DNA of 64,000 bases from Aquibium microcysteis (GTDB taxonomy: Bacteria > Pseudomonadota > Alphaproteobacteria > Rhizobiales > Rhizobiaceae): NCBI RefSeq assembly GCF_014495845.1, contig NZ_CP061080.1, positions 299,001 through 363,000 of the forward strand. The letters run 5' to 3'. Under the pieces are notes generated by a model, which saw only the letters and a list, made by a program, of their open reading frames with translations, was not told the origin of the DNA and searched no databases. This document shows, piece by piece, positions 21,757 to 28,498 of the stretch. Numbering within the stretch: position 1 is the stretch's first letter; every line of letters starts with the position of its first letter. A program made the translations under genes and the position numbers.

Positions 21757-22280
21757 CTGAACCCCGCCCGTCTTGGTGCTTCCGCCCCCGTCGAAGGAGG
21801 CGGGATTGCAGTTGGTGATTGCTGGGCGACGCCGTCTGAAGCCCCAAGGCATGTGAGGACCCCGTCAGACGAAAGAGCGCTTCGGATTCGTTTGAGGACG
21901 TCCGGATTCGACAGCTTGCGACAGAAGCGCGCCACCGCGGGCGAGAATTCACCGCCACGTTCCCGGGGCCAGATAACCGCAAGCACCACGTCGACAGGCT
22001 GTTCATCGGGAGCCCGGAACCAGACCGGGCGGTCAAGGATCGCAAGCGTCGCAGCAGGCGCCCGGAGCCCGGTCAGAAGGGCGTGAGGAACGGCTATGCC
22101 ATGTCCGATACCAGTAGAACCGAGGCTTTCCCGGTTCAGAAGCGCCGCCAGGACCGTCTCCTCAGGTGCGCCGGCCCGGGCAGCCAGGCGGCCGGATAAC
22201 GTCCTGAGCAGTGGCCGTCTTGCCTGTGCCGGCTCTCGGACGTGAATGTCCCGCAGATGCAAAAGATCGAGAATATCCAT
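21753..22280 (-). CDS. ptsN: PtsN-like EIIA domain protein (nitrogen-type PTS)
   Basis: EIIA(Ntr) proteins are phosphorylated on a histidine by NPr and regulate target proteins by binding. This 175-aa protein starts at ATG 22280 behind GAGGAGG. The phosphorylation site region is GIGHGIAVPHAL (His about residue 66). The C-terminal tail after TCLGASDG is an extra 25 residues with no clear structure. It is the first gene of a four-gene polyamine operon instead of following rpoN-hpf, so it is probably a second, specialised copy. Confidence 0.85.
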   Translation of the reverse strand: MDILDLLHLRDIHVREPAQARRPLLRTLSGRLAARAGAPEETVLAALLNRESLGSTGIGHGIAVPHALLTGLRAPAATLAILDRPVWFRAPDEQPVDVVLAVIWPRERGGEFSPAVARFCRKLSNPDVLKRIRSALSSDGVLTCLGASDGVAQQSPTAIPPPSTGAEAPRRAGFR

Positions 22281-22462
22281 GATGGCCTCCTCGCGCCGGC
22301 CCAACTGCCGAGGCGGTCGCGCCCGGGCGATGGGCGCGAAGTGGATGTCTGTTGTTTGAAGCCTGGCTGACCCGGACGCTGAGCCAGGGGTCAGATCGCG
22401 TCCGGGTCAGGATCCCGATTTGAGGAGCCGTGCTCCACTGGGGGAAACGAACTGCGGCAGGA

Positions 22463-23020
22463 TCAGCATGGGCCGATCCCGGCCGTTCCGGCCAGCGGCG
22501 CGGACCCTGACAGGCGGCGGTCGTCCCGAGCTGGGATGACGCGTAGCGGCTCGTCCGGGTCTTGAACTGTCGCGCCCGACATGACGGAAGCGAGCAGCTC
22601 TGCAAGTCCGGAATCGGCTGCCAAAGCCCGTGCCTCGCTCAAGGGCATCCACCGCCTCAGGACCTTCGTTTCGTCTGGCCAGTTGACCAAGGTGCCCCAC
22701 ACGTGCAGTCCGAATACGGTCACCTCGCAGGAGTCCTTCCGGCCGTCGGCAAGGGTGAGGGTGGTGAGGAAGCGCCCGACCGGTGCCGGTGCAAGCCGTC
22801 CGGTGACGCCTGCATGCTGGAATGCAGCCCGCTCGGCCGCCCGAAACTCCGTTCTCGTTCCGGAACGGGGGCCGCTGGGGACGGTCCACCGCTTCTCCTG
22901 CCGTTGCCGAATCAGCAGGACCTCCATCGTTCCCTCGCCACTCATGCGCCACGGAAGCGCCGCGTACTCGGCTCGGTACGATGCCTCGGCGACGGTCTGA
23001 CTTGCCAGCCCGGCGGTCAT
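22463..23020 (-). CDS. Nudix-fold protein with a degenerate Nudix box
   Basis: The 185-aa protein resembles the rhizobial Nudix proteins related to diphosphoinositol-polyphosphate phosphohydrolases (start YAALPWR, then MEVLLIRQRQEKRWTVP). In the Nudix box the REXXEE core reads RAAFQH (within AERAAFQHAGVTG), and the usual PKGW loop reads PSGP. The metal-binding glutamates are therefore missing and hydrolase activity is unlikely. The 3' half (EVTVFGLHVWGTLVNWPDE) is intact, which argues for a retained binding role. ATG 23020 was chosen because it starts the conserved region. Confidence 0.75.
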   Translation of the reverse strand: MTAGLASQTVAEASYRAEYAALPWRMSGEGTMEVLLIRQRQEKRWTVPSGPRSGTRTEFRAAERAAFQHAGVTGRLAPAPVGRFLTTLTLADGRKDSCEVTVFGLHVWGTLVNWPDETKVLRRWMPLSEARALAADSGLAELLASVMSGATVQDPDEPLRVIPARDDRRLSGSAPLAGTAGIGPC

Positions 23021-23199
23021 TGCCGCACCACCTGCGCGGCCGTCGAGCCTAAAGTGCGGGCGAAGGAATGGAAGAGGTTCCGAGATGGCTCGACCATCGT
23101 CGACAGGCACCAAGGACACCTGTTTGCTGCTCTCGGCAGCGAGCGGTTACATGGAAGGCATATCAGCCGGACATGGGAGGTTCTCATCATACGCTCCAT
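23017..23199 (-). CDS. small zinc-ribbon protein, copy A
   Basis: This 60-aa protein starts MERMMRTSHVR and contains CLPCNRSLPRAANRCPWC, a CxxC-x10-CxxC zinc ribbon. It overlaps the Nudix-fold gene start by 4 nt, so the two are probably cotranslated. A close paralogue of nearly the same length lies at 24336-24521. The 5' flanks of both copies also align (about 23265-23365 and 24590-24690). No known family; a nucleic-acid or protein-binding role is possible. Confidence 0.65.
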   Translation of the reverse strand: MERMMRTSHVRLICLPCNRSLPRAANRCPWCLSTMVEPSRNLFHSFARTLGSTAAQVVRQ

Positions 23200-23519
23200 C
23201 GATGCGGCGCATCAGGCCGCAGGAGTAGACCGCAATGTATTCGATAATTCCCGGAGCAGGCTTAGGTGCGGGATTCAGGGTGAGGCAACATGCTCCGGGA
23301 AGGGATGCGCCCGTTCCCGGTAAGCCTCGACACCCTGATGAAATTCTCCATGCACATGTCGCATATGTAAGCTCACGCTGTGGGCTTTCCGAGGTGACAT
23401 TATGCCGCCCGTGCTACGGTTGCTATCGCACAACACGTTGGATGTGTTCGCTTGGGTCGCGACCCGGGCGGACCAAGCAACCTCACATCCGGCGTTGCCC
23501 TGTGAAAACGGGCAAGGCA
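23200..23519. other. intergenic region with a duplicated flank
   Basis: About 100 nt at 23265-23365 resemble 24590-24690 (shared blocks include AAGCCTCGA, CCTGATGAAA and TGCACATG). As both lie upstream of the two zinc-ribbon genes on the minus strand, they may hold a shared promoter or regulatory RNA leader. No longer ORF was recognised. Confidence 0.45.
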
Positions 23520-23645
23520 ATGCCGCGGCGATCGCCACGACGAAAACATCCGGTCGCGTTCGACGCGATTGACGACGGATACGTCGAGCTGCTGCTCGAC
23601 CTCCTGTGGCCGAGCAGCTTGGGAGCGCTCCTTCACTTCCTGTAA
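23520..23645 (+). CDS. possible 41-aa small protein
   Basis: This short ORF encodes an arginine-rich start (MPRRSPRRKHP) followed by an acidic-to-hydrophobic helix (VAFDAIDDGYVELLLDLLWP). There is no strong ribosome site. It resembles no family I know. It could be a real small gene in this run of small stress-type genes or chance. Confidence 0.25.
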   Translation: MPRRSPRRKHPVAFDAIDDGYVELLLDLLWPSSLGALLHFL

Positions 23646-23827
23646 TAATGGACCGAGTGACCCGTCGGCAAAGCCACCGGAATGTCTCCGCAGGCGGCCT
23701 CGCGGGCCGAAGCCCGCCCGGGTTACTCGCCCTCGCGCCGATCGGAGCAGGCCATTTGGACTGATCCGGCATCGGGACGTGGTGAGAGCGGAGCGCTCTT
23801 TCCTAGCCGATCTTCAGTACTGAAGGA

Positions 23828-24127
23828 TCACGGCACCCGGTCGTTCGCGACGATTCCTCCTTCGCCCTCCAGGCGAGCGATCCGCTTCGCCTCCGATTCC
23901 GTGAACTTCAGCCGAACGCCAATTCCGCCGCCGTTCTCGTCGATGAACACCGCGCCGAGCTCTTCCAGCGCCGTCTTGAGCGCGTCGATGGTTCTGTCGT
24001 CCGGCTTGTCAAGCTTGCGTTCGAAGTCTTGGATGACGGTCTCATCGATGCCGGAACGGATACAGAGTTTCCCGCGGGTGATCTCTACGAGCGCTCTTGC
24101 CGCTCGACACTGTGACCCGGTTATCAT
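23828..24127 (-). CDS. XRE-family helix-turn-helix regulator
   Basis: This 99-aa protein starts at ATG 24127 behind AAGGAGGACAGC. The helix-turn-helix begins ITGSQCRAARALVEITRGKL, and the C-terminal end has FIDENGGGIGVRLK, a pattern common in small alphaproteobacterial XRE regulators. It is a single-domain protein with no ligand domain. Neighbours on both sides are small stress-type genes; the target is unknown. Confidence 0.85.
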   Translation of the reverse strand: MITGSQCRAARALVEITRGKLCIRSGIDETVIQDFERKLDKPDDRTIDALKTALEELGAVFIDENGGGIGVRLKFTESEAKRIARLEGEGGIVANDRVP

Positions 24128-24335
24128 GCTGTCCTCCTTCGTTTCCTTGTGGCCGGCAGTCTTCTCCCCGCGCTCTCTAGTTGCAATGGAGACGCGGGAT
24201 CGGCTGGTGACGGTGGCGAGCCATCGGAGGGCTCGCGGTAACGTATCTGCGAGCAATTCCGATGCAGCGTCGAACGCTTTCCTTTGGTCGTGCGCCTAGC
24301 AAGAGGTCGCTTGTCCCCAAGCAGGTCGCCGCGCT

Positions 24336-24521
24336 TCATGACAGCCTCGGTGCCATGTTGCGCCCGCGCGGATCGCGGTGCGGGATCGGTCGGTCCAGCA
24401 GCGCCGCCGGCACGACGATTGAATCGATGCACCACGGGCAACGGGACGCCGCTCTCGGAAGGGATCGGTTGCAGGAAAGGCAGACGCGCTTCGACCGGAA
24501 TATTCTCATGTCACGCTCCAT
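24336..24521 (-). CDS. small zinc-ribbon protein, copy B
   Basis: This 61-aa protein starts MERDMRIFRSKR and contains CLSCNRSLPRAASRCPWC. It is a paralogue of the 60-aa protein at 23017-23199: the MER start, the NRSLPRAA core and the total length match, while the C-terminal third has diverged. Conservation limited to the cysteine core argues that both copies are expressed proteins and not chance ORFs. Confidence 0.65.
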   Translation of the reverse strand: MERDMRIFRSKRVCLSCNRSLPRAASRCPWCIDSIVVPAALLDRPIPHRDPRGRNMAPRLS

Positions 24522-24740
24522 CGTGCGGCGAGATGGCGCCGCGGGAATGAACCGCATTGTCGGGGGTAGTGCCGGAGCAGGGCGTTGCATGCGGGATTGA
24601 GGGTTGGACTGCCCGCTCCGGCGAAGGATTCGGCCTGTCCCGACAAGCCTCGAAATCCTGATGAAAGTTTCAGTGCACATGGCGATATTTTACCTGCCTG
24701 CCTCTCGAGACTGCGTGCCTTCGCCGGAGGCTTGTTTCGT

Positions 24741-24815
24741 TCAGATCACCAAGAACGCGATGATCATCATGCTGAGAAGCCCTACGGCCACGATCGTCCT
24801 GGTCGTCATATCCAT
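24741..24815 (-). CDS. 24-aa single-helix membrane peptide
   Basis: This very short ORF has a strong AAGGAGG site 5 nt before ATG 24815. The product MDMTTRTIVAVGLLSMMIIA... is one hydrophobic helix with a short charged N-terminus. It lies 12 nt after the DUF1127 gene on the same strand and is probably cotranscribed with it. The strong ribosome site and helix pattern are the only evidence. Confidence 0.55.
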   Translation of the reverse strand: MDMTTRTIVAVGLLSMMIIAFLVI

Positions 24816-24826
24816 CTCTGCCTCCT

Positions 24827-25117
24827 TCACTGGTATCGGGCTGCCCTCAGGAGCCTGGCGGCATGCGCCGAGATCCGGGCGTCCTGCGTCGAGGTCTCGA
24901 TGTTCGAAGGGACGAGGCCTGCGACGACGCGGGGGATGTCGTTTCGCGAGATCCCGATGTCTTCCAGCTGCCGGTCGTCGAGGCGATGGAGCGCCGCGGC
25001 CGCCTGGCCGCGATGCCAACGCTGCGCCGCGCGGGAGATGAGATCCGCTACTGTCGCGCGAAAACCCGCGCGAGGGGATGATGCTGGATGGGTTCCTGAT
25101 CGCTTGAATTCGGACAT
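24827..25117 (-). CDS. DUF1127 domain protein
   Basis: This 96-aa protein starts at ATG 25117. The C-terminal half has the DUF1127 signature WHRGQAAAALHRLDDRQLEDIG followed by ISRNDIPRVV (quoted in two parts). Small DUF1127 proteins in other alphaproteobacteria act in phosphate/carbon metabolism and RNA turnover; some have the YjiS-type motif only. Here the N-terminal 45 residues are a longer extension with no recognised domain. Confidence 0.85.
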   Translation of the reverse strand: MSEFKRSGTHPASSPRAGFRATVADLISRAAQRWHRGQAAAALHRLDDRQLEDIGISRNDIPRVVAGLVPSNIETSTQDARISAHAARLLRAARYQ

Positions 25118-25243
25118 GATTGCCGCTCCGTTCACAAAGTTGATCGAGCCGCGCGCGCAAGAATGCGAAGGCGGCGTGCATGGCAACGGGTGCGTTCGCG
25201 TGAGGAGCGCGCCGTCGCGATATGCTCTGATTGTCTTCTTGGA

Positions 25244-25286
25244 AGCCCCGAGGCGGCGAACGCGTGCGTTCGAGCCGCTCGGGGCT
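25244..25286. repeat. 43-nt inverted repeat (hairpin)
   Basis: The arms 25244-25257 (AGCCCCGAGGCGGC) and 25274-25286 (GCCGCTCGGGGCT) pair with one bulge; the inner part is the palindrome GAACGCGTGCGTTC. It lies 127 nt upstream of the DUF1127 start. There is no T-run on either side, so an RNA structure, operator or processing site is as likely as a terminator. Confidence 0.6.
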
Positions 25287-25533
25287 AGGAGCGGGTCAGG
25301 GATGGCGCTAGGAAAGCAAACCAGTTGTTTTCTTGGATGAAGTTCAACATAGCAAATATATAATCAATTCAGAGAGATATTTCAACAGACAAAGGTCGAG
25401 TGCGGCCTTGCGTCGCTGCTTGTCTTCGCCTAATTATGTTTGACTTTATTTTTAACTTCGTCATGATGTGGGCCATGACTAGAATTCCTTCATACGGACT
25501 TTCCTTCCGTAGGCGGCCCAAAGCAGGCTTGTA
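25287..25533. other. AT-rich intergenic region
   Basis: 25335-25385 and 25430-25460 are markedly AT-rich (for example CAAATATATAATCAATTCAG). This is a likely promoter region for one or both flanking transcripts. No gene was recognised. Confidence 0.35.
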
Positions 25534-25567
25534 GCCCTGGTCCGCGGCGAGCGCCCAGGACCAGGGC
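25534..25567. repeat. perfect 10-bp inverted repeat
   Basis: GCCCTGGTCC (25534-25543) and GGACCAGGGC (25558-25567) form a stem with a 14-nt loop. It sits 94 nt upstream of the 40-aa lysine-rich protein gene. No T-run follows, so it may be an RNA leader structure or a protein-binding site. Confidence 0.5.
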
Positions 25568-25660
25568 TATCCTTTCCATAGATCGAAACATTCCCACCGA
25601 CGGGGCTCGAGCGTTCAGACGCGGCCCGGGCGGTGGGACATTGGAAGAAGGAATGCCGAA

Positions 25661-25783
25661 ATGGCGACAAGAAGAGGCAACCGCGAGGTCCGCAAGCCGA
25701 AGCAACCCAAGGAGAAAAAGGCTCAGGCTGCGTCGACAGTGTCGGCGATCGCCGCGCCGGGACCTGGAGCAAAGCGGCGTTAG
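25661..25783 (+). CDS. small lysine/arginine-rich protein
   Basis: This 40-aa protein begins at ATG 25661, 8 nt after AAGGA. It starts MATRRGNREVRKPKQPKEKK, followed by an alanine-rich tail. Similar short basic proteins are common in rhizobia, from memory of the general pattern. No function is known; the basic N-terminus suggests nucleic-acid contact. Confidence 0.6.
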   Translation: MATRRGNREVRKPKQPKEKKAQAASTVSAIAAPGPGAKRR

Positions 25784-25873
25784 CGTTCCGGAACGGGCAG
25801 GGCCGCGCGAATGCTGCCCTGCCGCCCCGCCGATGTCTCCGGATCGTGATCCGGGGACATGCCGTCAGTCCGT

Positions 25874-26623
25874 TCACGCCACGAGCCTCCAGAAGAACGC
25901 CGCGCTCATCGCGACGCCGACCGCGATGACTCCCGCTCTCACCATCCACGCAGGTAGGGCCCTTGCGACAGGTGCGCCGAGGTAGCCGCCAAGCGTAGCG
26001 GCCGCCATCATCACCACCGCTTGCGGCCAGGCCACGAGGCCAGCTGCCGCGAACGTCGCGACGGAGATCGCCGACACGATGAAGGACAGGCCGTTCTTCA
26101 GCCCGTTCATCTGGTTGAGGTCGCGCATTCCCCAGAGCGAAAACAGCGCAAGCAGCATGATCCCGAGACCACCGTTGAAGTAACCGCCGTAGATTGCGAC
26201 GGCGATGGTTCCGACGTGTCCGGCAGCACCGGCTCCGACGGCATGCTTCTCCATCACGTTCTTGAGGCGGTCGCCGAACGCGAAGACGAACGTGGCCAGC
26301 GCCAGAAGGAACGGAACCACGGCCGCAAAGGCTTCGTTGGAAGACACCAGAAGCAGCAGCGATCCGACAAGACCGCCCAAGGCAGTGGCTGCGGTGGCCT
26401 TCAACAGGCGGCTCCGGTCGAATGCCCGGATTTCCCTACGAAAGCCCGCCGCCCCGCCAAGATACCCCGGAAAGACGGCGACGGCGCTGGTCGCAGTGGC
26501 GGCCACCAGCGGCACGCCCGTGTAGACGAGGGCGGGGAAGGTCAGGAACGTGCCTCCGCCCGCCACCGTGTTCAGCATGCCTGCGAGGAAGGCCGCAACG
26601 GCCAGCAGCAGATACTCAGTCAT
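25874..26623 (-). CDS. TSUP (TauE/SafE) family membrane permease
   Basis: TSUP proteins move sulfite, sulfonates or other organic anions. The 249-aa protein has about eight hydrophobic helices and the family repeat starting FLAGMLNTVAGGGTFLTFPAL, with the related second repeat YGGYFNGGLGIMLLALFSLWG. A second TSUP gene lies at 54247-54987. The substrate is unknown. Confidence 0.88.
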   Translation of the reverse strand: MTEYLLLAVAAFLAGMLNTVAGGGTFLTFPALVYTGVPLVAATATSAVAVFPGYLGGAAGFRREIRAFDRSRLLKATAATALGGLVGSLLLLVSSNEAFAAVVPFLLALATFVFAFGDRLKNVMEKHAVGAGAAGHVGTIAVAIYGGYFNGGLGIMLLALFSLWGMRDLNQMNGLKNGLSFIVSAISVATFAAAGLVAWPQAVVMMAAATLGGYLGAPVARALPAWMVRAGVIAVGVAMSAAFFWRLVA

Positions 26624-26653
26624 CGTGTGCTTCTCGAGTTCACGACGCTGCCG

Positions 26654-27196
26654 TCATGCAGCCGAAGGGCCGGGATCGTCGAACCCGTCCGGGGAGACGG
26701 CGACGAGCGGTTCACGATCGTAGAACGCGCCGCGGATCAGTCTCAGCGAAGGTTTGCCGGGAGCTTGTCCAATCGAGTGTCTCTCCAGGGCTTCCTTTTC
26801 CCGTCGTGCCGCTTCCGGCTGGTAGTGGACCTTCTCGAGCAGAATCCGCTCTTCGATACCGTCGCTGTTCGTGAACACGAAGTGCTCGCCCTCGGCGAGA
26901 CCGAGAAGCGCCAGCCCGCGCAAGGTGGTGACGGGCAGGAACATCCCGACCGGAGACGTCATCCGGTCGTGCGAGATGATCCTGGTATCGGGATCGCGCC
27001 CGTTCACACTGAACGTGACGCGGCTGCTCATGGTGGCGACATCGTCCGGAACGTCGTCGCGGAACATGACGATGGCGGATTCGAGCTTCCGCTTGAGTAT
27101 CGGCGCGAGCGGATCGTCCTTGCCGAGGCAGCGGTCGCGCATGACCTCGACGATCGTGAAGTCCTTCGTGGTGAGGATGCAGGTTTCTTTTGACAT
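26654..27196 (-). CDS. Rnk/GreA-GreB C-terminal domain protein, copy 1
   Basis: This 180-aa protein starts at ATG 27196 (MSKETCILTTKDF). After a short helical region it has the FKBP-like GreA/B domain (VTFSVNGRDPDTRIISH, then GMFLPVTTLRGLALLGLAEG). That is the architecture of the nucleoside diphosphate kinase regulator Rnk, which binds RNA polymerase. The C-terminal 50 residues are an extension not seen in Rnk. Confidence 0.82.
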   Translation of the reverse strand: MSKETCILTTKDFTIVEVMRDRCLGKDDPLAPILKRKLESAIVMFRDDVPDDVATMSSRVTFSVNGRDPDTRIISHDRMTSPVGMFLPVTTLRGLALLGLAEGEHFVFTNSDGIEERILLEKVHYQPEAARREKEALERHSIGQAPGKPSLRLIRGAFYDREPLVAVSPDGFDDPGPSAA

Positions 27197-27342
27197 CGTA
27201 GTTCTCCATTGCTCCGCCTGGGAGCGGGAAAGTCGGGACGAAGTGGAGAACCCCTGGCCGCGCGGGTGCGGCACAGGGGGCTACGAGCCTGCGATGAGAC
27301 ATCCTCCGTAAAGCGAGAGGCGGCTGAGGGGCACCGACATGG

Positions 27343-27786
27343 TCATGCCGTCCGAAGTTCCGGCTGCGGCCGTGGCGGTCGTGCGACATCGTTCTGTCCA
27401 ACGTGCTCGACGGTCAGCCTGTGGACGCGGCCGTCGCGCGACGTCCAGTCGATCGACTGCGAGGCGGACAGGCCGATCAGGGCCGCGCCGATAGGCGTCA
27501 GGACCGAGACCTTGCCCATGGCGATATCTGCCTCCCCAGGGAACACAAGCGTGACGGTCCGGTCTTCGCCCGTGTCGGTGGTGAACCGCAGCGTCGAGCC
27601 CATGCGGACGACGTCGGCTGCGATGCGCCTGTCCTCAACCACGCGGGCGCGGTCGAGTTCGGCGAGGAGCTGATCGGACATATCCGGATCCCTGGCAGCG
27701 CGGGATTCCGCAAGACGCGACAGGCTCAAATGGTCGGAGCGAGTCATCGTGATGGCAGGCTTGCGCCCGCCCGTGGTGGTGGCCAT
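27343..27786 (-). CDS. rnk: Rnk/GreA-GreB C-terminal domain protein, copy 2
   Basis: This 147-aa protein has a short N-terminal helical hairpin (LSRLAESRAARDPDMSDQLLAELDRA) and the GreA/B domain with VRMGSTLRFTTDTGEDRTVTL and VSVLTPIGAALIGLSASQSI (shown as separate fragments). It is a better Rnk match than the adjacent copy. The pair lie 146 nt apart on the same strand; both may tune transcription under stress. It starts at the ATG of MATTTGG or at the internal MTRSDHL. Confidence 0.8.
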   Translation of the reverse strand: MATTTGGRKPAITMTRSDHLSLSRLAESRAARDPDMSDQLLAELDRARVVEDRRIAADVVRMGSTLRFTTDTGEDRTVTLVFPGEADIAMGKVSVLTPIGAALIGLSASQSIDWTSRDGRVHRLTVEHVGQNDVARPPRPQPELRTA

Positions 27787-28498
27787 TTCAAAACTCTTTC
27801 AAGATTATCCAACCGCGCCGCAACAGGCGGCGAACGGCTGAAGGATTGTATGTGTGGATTGGTTTGTCGCTGTTCCTACATCGCCGCGTTTCGCAGCGCG
27901 TGTAGCCCTATGCCCCGCGGCCGGGGCGCGACGCGACCGAGCCGGGGGTTAGGTGCCCGCGATAGGGAATGCCCGTTCAAGCGGGAGGAGGCAACGATCA
28001 GTCAACATGCGGGAGAACGTGGGACACCCTAGACATAAAGTCAAGCTGGGCGAATTCCTGCATCGCACAGGACCTGTCAGATGCCCGCCGCTGCCGCGAC
28101 GGATGCTTGACAAGCATGGCGAGAACGCCCACCTCATCAGGTATGACCAGCGTCTTCCCCATCGGCGGAATTCTCTTCAGGGTGTGCCCCATCGCGGGCA
28201 ACTAGCCCCCGGTCGGGACGCGTTGCGCCCGGCTGTGGGGCGCAACGCTGGTGGCGGCCGATCGACGCCGCGCAGGCAATCTCTTTTTCTCAAATGATGA
28301 TCAGGACCGTCGACACGCCTTGGGCGCGGGGCGGTTATCGCACGACGTAGGCCGGAAACGGATCCGTCCCGACAAGCGGCTCAAGCCGCTGATCGCGCCG
28401 ACGCGCGACAAACCGGACGCGCATCCGCGTCCAGCGATCTCCCCGCGCACTCAGAACAGCGCGCCGAACAGGCGCAGAATTGAAGATTGGACAGTCTC
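27787..28498. other. 712-nt intergenic region
   Basis: Between rnk and homospermidine synthase no convincing gene was seen. A minus-strand ORF around 27998-28174 (MGKTLVIPDEVGVLAMLVKH) is possible but lacks a ribosome site. The region must hold divergent promoters for rnk and hss. Confidence 0.35.

Noticed and set aside
27998..28201. Minus-strand small gene in the rnk-hss gap
   Set aside because: No ribosome site and no recognised family; noted only in the intergenic entry.
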